A DNA stretch of 64,000 nucleotides from JAJCYK01 sp965212195 (lineage in GTDB: Bacteria > Bacteroidota > Bacteroidia > Cytophagales > Cyclobacteriaceae): the NCBI GenBank assembly GCA_965212195.1, contig CBDBUW010000012.1:310001-374000 (forward strand), in the 5' to 3' direction. The notes beneath the pieces are model-generated. The model worked only from the letters and a program-made list of their open reading frames with translations, was not told where the DNA came from and searched no databases. The stretch's first letter is position 1, and every line of letters begins with the position of its first letter. Both the position numbers and the translations under genes were made by a program. Shown piece by piece: positions 1-8,549 of the stretch.

Positions 1-501
1 CGGGGAACAAGATCCTATACCATCAAGGAGAAAGAACTGTTGGAATTGAATCCTTCGGAGTTGTCTAATTATCCAGGATTTGATCCAAGCGTGGGACAAA
101 TAATCCGCCTTGAGTCCGATGCCGAAGTCTTGAAAATCCCCGTTAACCTCAAAGTAATGGGTATTCTGGACCATAACAAGCGGTGGTACATCAGCGGAGG
201 AATATCCCCTCAATGGCTCACCGGACAGGAATTTGATTATCAATACGCTGTTGAAGGGATCGATAATCCCGATGACAACGGCGAGGAGTTTAGGGCATTC
301 ATTGGGGCAAAACAAGATGTGACCCCAGGTTTTAGTATTGGTACTTTGAATTTGGGATTTGGCACCGAGGTGTACATTAATGAAAAGACTCGCTGGCAGA
401 TTGGCGCGTATTATGAGAAAAGTCTGGGCGATATAGGGGCGGAAAAGGTGAAGTTAAACACTTACGGTCTTAAGACTTCTATTTGGTTGAATAAACCCTA
501 G
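1..501 (+). CDS. Outer-membrane beta-barrel protein, C-terminal part (5' truncated by window edge)
   Basis: The reading frame is open from base 1 and ends at 501, so only the last 166 residues are visible and the true start lies upstream. They alternate polar and hydrophobic residues with aromatic girdle positions and end on a short strand (GLKTSIWL), as beta-barrels do. Several blocks line up with the C-terminal barrel of the anti-sigma-like protein at 27095-28516: KIPVNLKV against DIPLNIRY, an acidic-aromatic loop after the next strand, and a last strand of the form TxxSI. I infer the same family of barrel and possibly the same anti-sigma architecture, but the N-terminus needed to show that is outside the window. 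Confidence 0.6.
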   Translation, partial: RGTRSYTIKEKELLELNPSELSNYPGFDPSVGQIIRLESDAEVLKIPVNLKVMGILDHNKRWYISGGISPQWLTGQEFDYQYAVEGIDNPDDNGEEFRAFIGAKQDVTPGFSIGTLNLGFGTEVYINEKTRWQIGAYYEKSLGDIGAEKVKLNTYGLKTSIWLNKP

Positions 502-559
502 GCATCAATCCATAATTGCCAACAATTTTTATCTTAGCAGATAATTAAGTATCTGCTGA

Positions 560-1600
560 ATGCCTCACATTGATTTTATCGCCATAGTACGCGAAGCTTG
601 GGCAAGTTATGACCAGAGTCGTGTTATTAAGGATGTGCAGGATATCAGTGCTCATGTGTCTACCAATCACGTCTACCTGATCAAGTTTGAAGGACACCAA
701 CCGGTAATAGCCAAGCTCACCTATTTCGGTTATTATGAACATTTTGTGGAAGATCATTCCATTATCAATAGTCTTTCAAATAACCTTCCCAGCCCTTACG
801 AAAATTTACTTTCAAGATCTTTGATGAAAGGGGACCATCTTTATGTATACCGCTACCAACATAGTATTATCGACGCTTGGGTGGTTTTTTACCGACCAAT
901 TGAAATACGCCGTAAACTACCACGGCGCCTGGAACGCCAACAAATAGAAACCCTGGGAGAGGAGTTTGCCCGTTTTCATAAAGCTTGTCACGCCATCCGT
1001 AATACTTTGCCTCCTAGTTCCAAAACCTTGAAGACCGATATCGAGCACCTGCTGGAAATAATTCATACAGATATTGGAAAGTACGAACACCGCACCCATG
1101 AAGATGCCATAGAACAGCACTGTGAGGCATTTAAACGTCAAACTCAGAAAATAGGCATTGACAATCTTCCCCGAATACCGGTATTCGTCGATTGGAATAT
1201 TGGCAATTTTTCAGTCACTGATAAACTTCAGCTCTTTTCCCGCTGGGATTACGATTGGTTCCGTATGAGTAGTCGTATGCTGGATTTTTATTTCTTTAGC
1301 CGGGTAGTTTCCCATGTGGGGGATCGTACGGTATTCAGTTATAATATCAATACGTTGTGGGAAGATCGATTTTTATCATTTTTACGATCATACCATAATG
1401 TGAACCCCCTAACGGAAACCGAAGTGAGGTTTTTACCGGAAGCCTATCGTTTTTTTATTCTAAACTATGTGATCAAGGACGGACGCTATTTCTTTCATGA
1501 GATCTTTGCTACCAAGTTGCAAAAGGAAGCCTATGAAACTTACCTGCCTTCGGTGGAGTCGTTCCCCGTGGATACTGTACTTAAAGCTCTAAATATCTGA
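560..1600 (+). CDS. Phosphotransferase / small-molecule kinase-like protein (APH fold)
   Basis: A 346-residue soluble protein with the layout of aminoglycoside/choline-kinase-like phosphotransferases. The Brenner-type motif (usually HxDxxxxN) appears as FVDWNIGN near residue 210, keeping the catalytic Asp and the Asn but replacing His with Phe. It is followed by WDYDW, matching the metal-binding Asp of the DFG-like segment. The N-terminal lobe (IKFEGHQPVIAKLTYFG) resembles the nucleotide-binding Lys strand. The stop lies two bases before the next start, so it is probably cotranscribed with the HAD phosphatase at 1603. The substrate is unknown. Family assignment is fairly safe; kinase activity is inferred. 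Confidence 0.65.
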   Translation: MPHIDFIAIVREAWASYDQSRVIKDVQDISAHVSTNHVYLIKFEGHQPVIAKLTYFGYYEHFVEDHSIINSLSNNLPSPYENLLSRSLMKGDHLYVYRYQHSIIDAWVVFYRPIEIRRKLPRRLERQQIETLGEEFARFHKACHAIRNTLPPSSKTLKTDIEHLLEIIHTDIGKYEHRTHEDAIEQHCEAFKRQTQKIGIDNLPRIPVFVDWNIGNFSVTDKLQLFSRWDYDWFRMSSRMLDFYFFSRVVSHVGDRTVFSYNINTLWEDRFLSFLRSYHNVNPLTETEVRFLPEAYRFFILNYVIKDGRYFFHEIFATKLQKEAYETYLPSVESFPVDTVLKALNI

Positions 1601-1602
1601 GT

Positions 1603-2448
1603 ATGCAACGAACATCTTTTTTAGAGTTAACCAAAAACTATAAAGCGGTATTTCTGGATTCTTACGGAGTGCTGAAGAATCACGAGGGGCTGCTTTCAGG
1701 AGTGGCGGAAACCATTGACTACCTGAGGACTGCCGGAGTGGTTTTTCGAATTCTCACCAATGACGCCAGTAGAAGCCGCCAACAACAAGTGGATCTATTC
1801 AATGAATTGGGGTTGACCGGATTAACCTCCGATGAGATTATCACTTCAGGCACCTTGGCCAGGCATTTTATCGAGGATAAAAGACTGAAAGGTAAAATAG
1901 CGTACCTGGGAACGGCGAATGCTGCTGAATATATACTACAAAGCGGAAGGGAGTCCATTTCTATCCGGGATGTAGATCTGGAAAATTGTGAGGAAATTTC
2001 AGGATTTGTATTCCTGGACGATGAGGGATTTGACTGGAACACCGACATTAATAAAACCATCAACCTTTTAAGAATGAAAAACATTCCGGTGGTGGTGGCG
2101 AACTCCGACAAGCTATATCCTCTTTCCGGGGGGGATGTAGCAGTAGGCACCGGGGGGCTGGCTAAGCTGGTAGAAAACATTCTTAACAGAAAATTCATTC
2201 ATTTTGGCAAACCTGATTCCCAAATGTTTATGTACGCCTATAGTCAGATATCAGAGCAATATACGCTTACCAAACAGGAAATTCTTATGGTAGGTGATAC
2301 CCTGCATACGGATATACTAGGTGGTAATAAATTTGGTCTTAGCACAGCCTTGGTCCTTACCGGAAATACTACCGAAGATAGCGTGGATATGCTGGTTTCG
2401 TCAACAGGAATTATCCCGGACTACATTTGTGAATCCATTGTTGAATAA
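1603..2448 (+). CDS. HAD-IIA (NagD-like) hydrolase
   Basis: A 281-residue HAD-superfamily phosphatase of subclass IIA. Motif I is FLDSYGVL (nucleophile Asp19; Tyr21 stands where many HADs have the acid/base Asp), motif II is ILTND, motif III Lys is in FGKPD, and motif IV is MVGDTLHTDILGG. The DxYGVL form is seen in some NagD-like hydrolases. It starts two bases after the kinase-like gene, which suggests a coupled phosphorylation/dephosphorylation pair acting on a related small molecule; that pairing is inference. The gene ends into a hairpin shared with the opposing lipoprotein gene. Confidence 0.75.
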   Translation: MQRTSFLELTKNYKAVFLDSYGVLKNHEGLLSGVAETIDYLRTAGVVFRILTNDASRSRQQQVDLFNELGLTGLTSDEIITSGTLARHFIEDKRLKGKIAYLGTANAAEYILQSGRESISIRDVDLENCEEISGFVFLDDEGFDWNTDINKTINLLRMKNIPVVVANSDKLYPLSGGDVAVGTGGLAKLVENILNRKFIHFGKPDSQMFMYAYSQISEQYTLTKQEILMVGDTLHTDILGGNKFGLSTALVLTGNTTEDSVDMLVSSTGIIPDYICESIVE

Positions 2449-2449
2449 A

Positions 2450-2474
2450 AAAAGGCGACCCCTGGCCGCCTTGA
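2450..2474 (-). terminator. Rho-independent terminator
   Basis: Stem AAGGCG at 2452-2457 pairs with CGCCTT at 2467-2472. Read on the minus strand, the stem runs into a T tract (complement of the A run at 2447-2453), so it terminates the lipoprotein gene at 2492-3028. It also lies directly after the convergent HAD gene. Confidence 0.7.
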
Positions 2475-2491
2475 TCATACACCAATTACCC

Positions 2492-3028
2492 TTACAGTTC
2501 GCCAATGGTGCGTCCCTTGGCGGTCCTGCTTTTTACATTTAGGTGCTTTAGCTTCTGCATATTGATCATCAGGAAGGTGGCAGCGCTTTGAGCAGAGATA
2601 CTATACTCGCGTCCATCGTAATCCACATAACCAATATTGTTGTTCCAATCTCGGGCCAGTACCGTATAGGCGCCGGATTTATGTTTATTGAGACCAAAAA
2701 CCAAATAACGGTCCGCCCCCTTTTCAAAACTGATGCCCAGTCGTTCACCGGTACTGCTTACTATCACTCCGGGAGTCCTGGGGGCGATCACGATCTCTTC
2801 AACTTGCTTTCCATCCACGATTTTTACTTCGCCGGAAACCACTTCGGTGGTATTCTTGCTTAATTCCCTGTAGAGCACAATAGGCGTGCTATTGTAAAAT
2901 TGTACTTTGGTCAATTGTTGTTTGCTCAACCCGATATCGCGTTCTATCTGACTGGTAAATGGAACCAATTCCGGGCTGCAAGAACTGAGTATTAACAGAC
3001 CTATAATAAGCGTAAAGATAGATTTCAT
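2492..3028 (-). CDS. Small lipoprotein of unknown function
   Basis: A 178-residue protein with a lipoprotein signal peptide: a short basic start, a hydrophobic stretch and the lipobox LSSC at about residues 14-17. The mature part is compact and beta-rich, with blocks such as TPIVLYREL, EEIVIAPRTPGVIV and RDWNNNIGYVDYDG that do not identify a named enzyme family to me. It is likely periplasmic, or anchored to the inner leaflet of the outer membrane. It is a single gene convergent with the HAD gene, with its own terminator at 2450-2474. Confidence 0.6.
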   Translation of the reverse strand: MKSIFTLIIGLLILSSCSPELVPFTSQIERDIGLSKQQLTKVQFYNSTPIVLYRELSKNTTEVVSGEVKIVDGKQVEEIVIAPRTPGVIVSSTGERLGISFEKGADRYLVFGLNKHKSGAYTVLARDWNNNIGYVDYDGREYSISAQSAATFLMINMQKLKHLNVKSRTAKGRTIGEL

Positions 3029-3170
3029 GTTTGTTGATCAATGTTTAGCGAATAAGAACAAGTTTTGTGCCAATCTATTGGTAACCTTATAGTTGATTTT
3101 CAGTTCAGCAGGGATTTCGGCATAATTTTACCATTCCTATAAATAATCTAGCAACTTGAATTTTAAGTTT

Positions 3171-3178
3171 TAAATTTG
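3171..3178 (+). promoter_or_regulatory. Candidate Bacteroidota -7 promoter box
   Basis: TAAATTTG matches the Bacteroidota -7 consensus TAnnTTTG exactly and lies 68 bases before the PIG-L gene start, giving a leader of roughly 60 bases. A TTG occurs upstream, but its spacing is shorter than usual for the -33 box, so only the -7 element is well supported. Confidence 0.4.
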
Positions 3179-3246
3179 CTCATATTAAAATATCAACCCT
3201 GGGGATAAAACCCACGTGTAATGGTGTATGACCTGAAATTAATTTT

Positions 3247-5745
3247 ATGAAAATAAGCCTAAAAAGTATCATTGCCCTCGGTTTGATGTGGTCTGGCTTG
3301 CCGCTGTTTGCACAACAGCCAGTTAAGCTAAATGCCTCGGAAATTCAGTTGGGCTTGAAAAAATTAAATACAGCGGGCTCCGTTTTGTACGTTGCCGCCC
3401 ATCCCGACGATGAAAATACCAGGCTTATAGCATATATGGCCAACCATGCCTTGTTAAATACCGCTTATCTTTCCATTACCCGTGGCGACGGCGGTCAGAA
3501 CCTGGTAGGACCGGAGATACGTGAGATGCTAGGAGTAATCCGCACTCAGGAGTTGCTTCAAGCCCGTAGATTGGACGGGGGAAAGCAATTTTTTACCCGG
3601 GCCAATGATTTCGGATATTCCAAAACCCCACAGGAGACTTTTACCATTTGGGACCGTAAGGCTGTCCTTTCCGACGTGGTGTGGGCCATTCGCAAATTTC
3701 GTCCCGATGTAATCATTACTCGTTTCCCAAGCACCGGCGAAGGAGGTCATGGACAGCACACAGCTTCAGCCATACTTGCAGAAGAGGCTTTTGATGCCGC
3801 AGCCGATCCTCTTCAATTTCCAGAACAGCTTGATCATGTAGATACCTGGCAGGCTCATACGTTAATGCTCAATACCCATCCCTGGTTTTACCAGCGACGT
3901 GGTTTGGAGTTCGACCCTTCTGATAAACTGATACTGGATGTAGGCGCTTATAATCAATTGTTAGGCAAATCCTATACGGAAATAGCCGCAGAGAGCAGAA
4001 GCATGCATAAAAGCCAGGGCTTTGGTTCCAGCGGAACCAGGGGTAGCGAGTTGGAGTATTTACAGCATATAAAGGGTGAACCTATTGCCGCAGATTTTTT
4101 TCAGGGGGATTATTTTAGTTGGAGCCGTGTGAAAAACGGAGACCAGGTAGGAGCCTTGATGGAACAGGCTTATCGGCAGTTCAATCCCGAAGCTCCAGAC
4201 GCCGTAGCGCCTTTGTTGTTAGAAGCTTTAAGTGCACTAAAAATGCTCCAGGGTAATTATTATGCCGATCTGAAAGCTTCTGAGATTAAGGATCTTCTAA
4301 AGGCCACTTTAGGCTTGTATTTGGAGGCCTCCGTAGCGGAAACTTCCGGGACACCGGGTGAGACCCTGAAGGTACGACTGGAGGCTACCAATCGCTCCAA
4401 TATTCCTACAACAATTAAAAGCTTTGACCTACCTGGGGTAGAGGGAGATAATCAGGGGGCAACTTTGGGATTTAATGAGAAGTTTACCCAGGAGCTGAAT
4501 TTGGAAATTCCAGCTGATAAAGACTATTCGCAACCCTATTGGTTGAAACAAACCGGCTCCATGGGAATGTTTGCGGTAGGGGACCCTCAGCTCATCGGCA
4601 AGCCGCAGAATGATGCAGCGCTTACCATTCCCTTTCAGATCAATATAGCGGGTACCGATCTCCAGTTCCCAGTACCCGTGGTACACAAGAGAACCGATCC
4701 GGTTAAAGGTGAAATATTCCAGCCGTTTGTTATAGCCCCGGAAGTAACGGTCAACTTTGATGAGAAAGTGCATGTTTTTGCTGATGAAAATCCACGCAAG
4801 GTGGTATTGACGTTGAAAAGCGGACGTGACCAAGTGGCTGGCGAATTGACAGTGGAAGTCCCTGATGGTTGGAGTATCAGTCCGCAGTTGGTCAATTTTG
4901 ATATTGAGCGGAAAGGACAGGAGCAGGTAACGGAATTTACACTTTACCCCCCGGTCAGTCCTGGCGAAGGCAAGATCAAAGCCATTGCCACCGTAGGAGA
5001 ACAACAGTACAGCCTGGAGAAAGTAACCATTTCCTACGACCACATTCCGGATCAAATGCTATTACCGGAGGCAGCAGCCAAGGTGGTAAAGTTGGACATC
5101 CTCACCAGGGGACATCGGATCGGTTACCTAATGGGTGCTGGTGATGACATCCCTGGTAGTTTGAGACAAATCGGTTATCAGGTGGATGTATTGGCTCCAG
5201 ATCAAATTAATGTGACCTCTTTACAGCAATATGACGCAGTAATACTAGGGATAAGGGCATTGAATACCGTGAAGCGACTTCAATACGATATGGAGAAGCT
5301 GCTGGCTTATGCCCAACAAGGTGGCACCTTAGTAGTACAATACAATACTAACCACCGCATGGTCACCAAAGAATTTGCCCCTTATCCCCTGGAAATTTCC
5401 CGGGACCGTGTGGCGGTAGAAGAAGCGCCCGTCAGCTTTCTTATGCCGGACCATCCGGTGTTGAACACTCCCAATAAAATCGGGCCTAAGGATTTCGAGG
5501 CCTGGGTTCAGGAGCGGGGTCTGTATTTTCCAAATAAATGGGATGACAATTATCAGGCAATATTATCCACTAATGATCCCGGAGAGTCTCCTAAGGAAGG
5601 AAGCTTGCTGATAGCGAGATATGGGGAGGGTTACTACGTCTATACCGGACTCAGCTGGTTTAGGGAGTTGCCAGCCGGGGTGCCGGGCGCATATAGACTT
5701 TTCACGAATATAATTTCCTTGGGACAGGAGGAACCCGGTGATTAA
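3247..5745 (+). CDS. Secreted PIG-L (LmbE-like) family deacetylase with C-terminal GATase1-like domain
   Basis: An 832-residue exported protein. Residues 1-22 form a signal peptide ending LFAQ. Residues 45-300 are a PIG-L/LmbE zinc deacetylase domain with AHPDDE at 51-56 and the second metal motif GHGQH near residues 170-175. A beta-sandwich middle region follows. From about residue 620 there is an alpha/beta domain (GHRIGYLMGAGDDIPGSL; YDAVILGIRALN) typical of the class-I amidotransferase-like module at the end of long Bacteroidota PIG-L proteins. Such enzymes remove N-acetyl groups from sugars or glycoconjugates; the substrate here is unknown. A -7 box lies upstream, and the acyltransferase gene starts three bases after its stop. 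Confidence 0.85.
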   Translation: MKISLKSIIALGLMWSGLPLFAQQPVKLNASEIQLGLKKLNTAGSVLYVAAHPDDENTRLIAYMANHALLNTAYLSITRGDGGQNLVGPEIREMLGVIRTQELLQARRLDGGKQFFTRANDFGYSKTPQETFTIWDRKAVLSDVVWAIRKFRPDVIITRFPSTGEGGHGQHTASAILAEEAFDAAADPLQFPEQLDHVDTWQAHTLMLNTHPWFYQRRGLEFDPSDKLILDVGAYNQLLGKSYTEIAAESRSMHKSQGFGSSGTRGSELEYLQHIKGEPIAADFFQGDYFSWSRVKNGDQVGALMEQAYRQFNPEAPDAVAPLLLEALSALKMLQGNYYADLKASEIKDLLKATLGLYLEASVAETSGTPGETLKVRLEATNRSNIPTTIKSFDLPGVEGDNQGATLGFNEKFTQELNLEIPADKDYSQPYWLKQTGSMGMFAVGDPQLIGKPQNDAALTIPFQINIAGTDLQFPVPVVHKRTDPVKGEIFQPFVIAPEVTVNFDEKVHVFADENPRKVVLTLKSGRDQVAGELTVEVPDGWSISPQLVNFDIERKGQEQVTEFTLYPPVSPGEGKIKAIATVGEQQYSLEKVTISYDHIPDQMLLPEAAAKVVKLDILTRGHRIGYLMGAGDDIPGSLRQIGYQVDVLAPDQINVTSLQQYDAVILGIRALNTVKRLQYDMEKLLAYAQQGGTLVVQYNTNHRMVTKEFAPYPLEISRDRVAVEEAPVSFLMPDHPVLNTPNKIGPKDFEAWVQERGLYFPNKWDDNYQAILSTNDPGESPKEGSLLIARYGEGYYVYTGLSWFRELPAGVPGAYRLFTNIISLGQEEPGD

Positions 5746-5748
5746 TAG

Positions 5749-6597
5749 ATGATATTCAGACTGGTTTCTTATTTACCCCTAGGGGTAATGTACCTTATTT
5801 CAGATCTCTTGTTTGTGGCTGCTTTTTATGTGTTGCGTTACAGGCATCAGGTGGTCAGGGACAATATTCAAAAAGCTTTTCCGGAAAAGGATCCCGCGGA
5901 ACAAAAACGGATCATCCGATCGTTTTACAGGAACCTTTGTGACTTTATGATGGAGTCTCTAAAAGGAATGACCATATCGGACCGGGAGATCAACCGACGG
6001 GTGATCATCACTGAAAAACGGGCTATTGAGCAGTATTTTGAGAGGGGACAATCGGTTCTCATTCTCACCACGCATCAATTCAACTGGGAGTGGTTGCTTT
6101 TTGCTTGCTGCTTGCAGTTATCAGCACCCATGAACCCCGTTTACAAAAAACTTAACAACCAGTATTACGACCGCCTGATGATGAAAACCAGATCGCGTTT
6201 TGGCAGCAAACCAATTGAAATGCAAGAGACGCTTATGGAAATCATGAGACGCAAAAAAACGTTGAATGGCTTTGGATTGGTGGCGGACCAAATACCCTTG
6301 GCCAACGCTGAAAAATATTGGACCACCTTCCTCAATTTGGACACGGCCTTCTTTGTGGGTCCTGAGAAAATAGCCCAAATGACCAAATACCCGGTGGTAT
6401 TTGCGGGCATGAGAAAACTAAGAAGAGGTCATTATGAAGTGTATTTCAGAGATATTGCTGAATCGCCCTATGAGAAACACAGCCATGAGATACTTGACCG
6501 TTATGTGGTAGAAGCAGAGAAGATTTTGCGTGAGCAGCCGGAATCCTGGCTATGGTCACACCGTCGTTGGAAATATAAAAAATCTTTCTATGAGTAA
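5749..6597 (+). CDS. LpxL/HtrB-like lysophospholipid/lipid A acyltransferase
   Basis: A 282-residue protein of the LpxL/LpxM acyltransferase family. An N-terminal hydrophobic helix (residues 5-30) anchors it to the inner membrane. The HX4E catalytic motif is HQFNWE at 109-114, and the C-terminus has the family signature SWLWSHRRWK. The family transfers an acyl chain to lipid A precursors or other lipids; in Bacteroidota, members also make ornithine- or glycine-type lipids, so the acceptor is open. It follows the PIG-L gene by three bases (tandem stop TAA TAG) and is convergent with the FAAL gene two bases beyond its end. The lipid-active neighbours suggest envelope lipid or glycolipid modification. 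Confidence 0.85.
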   Translation: MIFRLVSYLPLGVMYLISDLLFVAAFYVLRYRHQVVRDNIQKAFPEKDPAEQKRIIRSFYRNLCDFMMESLKGMTISDREINRRVIITEKRAIEQYFERGQSVLILTTHQFNWEWLLFACCLQLSAPMNPVYKKLNNQYYDRLMMKTRSRFGSKPIEMQETLMEIMRRKKTLNGFGLVADQIPLANAEKYWTTFLNLDTAFFVGPEKIAQMTKYPVVFAGMRKLRRGHYEVYFRDIAESPYEKHSHEILDRYVVEAEKILREQPESWLWSHRRWKYKKSFYE

Positions 6598-6599
6598 GA

Positions 6600-8546
6600 C
6601 TAGGCATCATCCAGATATTGCGCCAGCTCTGCAATAGTGGGGTAATCAAAGTAGTCTGTCAACTCTAATTTACCCGGCCAGATCTCATCTATTCTATCGT
6701 GTATCTGGGTCAATACCAAGGAACTGGTGCCCAGTTCGAACAAATTGTCATTGATGCCAATGGACTTATTTTCCAGAAACTCCTGGCATATGGCCAGCAA
6801 GGTGCTCTCTACTTTATTAGCTTCCTCTGCTGTATAGGCTGCTTTTCCCCTATTTAAGATTTCTTCAATTCTTTCCTCCACTTCATGAAAGGCACCCTCT
6901 GAATATTGCGCAGCTAATTGGTATCGTTGCACTTTACCACTGGTAGTTTTAGGGATTTGTCTGACCGGTAACACTGTATTTACTTCCAAGCCTGCATATT
7001 CATTGAGCTTTTGGCGAACCTGCGGGATCATGTGGGCAAAATCTTTAATATCACCTTTATGCAAAGCAAAAACCACCGGTCTTTCATCTTGATGCCCGGG
7101 GCGTGTGGCTCCACAAACTACCGCTTTCCCCAACTCCATGCCAGGCAATTCTTCCAAAGCAAACTCCAGGTCATGAGGGTAATAATTCTGACCGTTGATA
7201 AACAGAATGTCTTTACTGCGACCGCAAACCACCAGTTGCCCGTCCTGAATAAAACCCAGATCTCCGGTGTCCAGACCATGGGCAGTAATCATCTGTTCAT
7301 TGAGCTGATCATCCTGATAATACCCAGAGGTTACATTTTTACCGGAAATAAGGATGTGTCCCACAGTCATGTCGGGTAACTCCACACCCTGATCATTACA
7401 AATTTTTACCCCGCAATGCCGGACTGGAGAACCGACTTTAACCAGCTCCAATGCCTTAGGTGAGTTAGCCGGTACCAGTTCTACCGGATCACCGGTTCGT
7501 AGTTGGAAACGGTTCACTAGGGTGGTGGAAAAGTCGGTGCCAGGTAGTGGAAAGGTCACCGCCAGGCATGCCTCGGCTAGTCCATACACCGGAAACATTA
7601 CTTTGTTCGATAATCCGAATGCCTCCATTTTAGTCAGAAATGCTCTGCATAAATCGGCTGAAATCGGTTCAGCCCCATTTAGTATGAGTCTTAAATGTGC
7701 TAATTTCCAATCCTTTGCATCATCTGAATTAAAGTATTGCAGAAAGTGTTTGAAACCAAAATTAGGGGAACAAGTAACGGTTACCTTATGCTTAACAATA
7801 TGCGCCATCCATTGCGCAGGTCTGCGTACAAACAAATCGGTAGGTATCAGATACTGGGGGATCTGCTGAGCCAGCGGCACCAGATGAAAACCTATTAAGC
7901 CCATATCATGGGTTAGGGGCATCCATCCTAACGTGCTATCATTTTGAGAGAGCCGGGCACCGGTCATCATGGCTTCCAGATTAGCCAGTAGATTGGCATG
8001 GGTAAGCTGTACCCCTTTCGGCGTATTGGTCGATCCGGAAGAAAACTGAATAAAGGCTGGATCTTGAGGTTGTGCCTTATGCTCAATTCCCTTATCGGTG
8101 GATTGTGTTATACTTTCTATCAACAGAGCCTTCTGGCTTAAAGCATTAATGTTTGCTTTGTGAGGGCTATTATTAGAAAACTCTTGAAGACGGGTTAGAC
8201 TGTCTTGTGTAGTATAAATATAGGGCTGATGAAGTTTGTTAAATACCCCCAGGATCTTTTCACGATGGCCACTACTGATACCGGTTGCCAAGGGGACAGG
8301 CACTATGCCTCCTAAAATACAAGCCCAAAAAGCATCAACAAACTGCACGTTGCTGCTTGTCAATAGGATCATATGATCCCCAGCCACCAAACCGCGGTTT
8401 TGAAACTGGCCCAAAAGCAAAAAGGCCCTATCTCTGAGTGCGGAATAAGATATGTGTTTCTCATTGTCCTGGCCACGCAGATATGTGATACCGGTAGATG
8501 TGGAGGTAGCGGCTTCCAGAAGGTTATTTAAAGTAGTTGCTTGCAT
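6600..8546 (-). CDS. Fatty acyl-AMP ligase (FAAL) fused to an acyl carrier protein domain
   Basis: A 648-residue adenylate-forming enzyme. Residues 1-575 are the acyl-AMP ligase: the P-loop-like motif QFSSGSTNTPKGV near 170, the FAAL signature PLTHDMGLIG, VYGLAEA, LDTGDLGF, and the C-terminal Lys in PKTTSGKVQR. Residues 585-648 form a carrier domain with LGTSSL at 605-610; Ser609 would carry phosphopantetheine. FAALs activate a free fatty acid as acyl-AMP and load it onto an ACP, here apparently in cis. The gene starts three bases after the P450 stop on the same strand, so the two are translated from one message. No polyketide synthase, NRPS or thioesterase is adjacent. Confidence 0.88.
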   Translation of the reverse strand: MQATTLNNLLEAATSTSTGITYLRGQDNEKHISYSALRDRAFLLLGQFQNRGLVAGDHMILLTSSNVQFVDAFWACILGGIVPVPLATGISSGHREKILGVFNKLHQPYIYTTQDSLTRLQEFSNNSPHKANINALSQKALLIESITQSTDKGIEHKAQPQDPAFIQFSSGSTNTPKGVQLTHANLLANLEAMMTGARLSQNDSTLGWMPLTHDMGLIGFHLVPLAQQIPQYLIPTDLFVRRPAQWMAHIVKHKVTVTCSPNFGFKHFLQYFNSDDAKDWKLAHLRLILNGAEPISADLCRAFLTKMEAFGLSNKVMFPVYGLAEACLAVTFPLPGTDFSTTLVNRFQLRTGDPVELVPANSPKALELVKVGSPVRHCGVKICNDQGVELPDMTVGHILISGKNVTSGYYQDDQLNEQMITAHGLDTGDLGFIQDGQLVVCGRSKDILFINGQNYYPHDLEFALEELPGMELGKAVVCGATRPGHQDERPVVFALHKGDIKDFAHMIPQVRQKLNEYAGLEVNTVLPVRQIPKTTSGKVQRYQLAAQYSEGAFHEVEERIEEILNRGKAAYTAEEANKVESTLLAICQEFLENKSIGINDNLFELGTSSLVLTQIHDRIDEIWPGKLELTDYFDYPTIAELAQYLDDA

Positions 8547-8549
8547 GAG

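Noticed and set aside
1719..2198. Long open frame antisense to the HAD hydrolase
   Set aside because: Low-complexity Ser/Pro/Arg composition with no domain, lying wholly inside a well supported gene on the other strand.
4429..5055. 208-codon frame antisense to the PIG-L gene
   Set aside because: No start context or recognisable protein; the plus strand has a clear domain architecture here.
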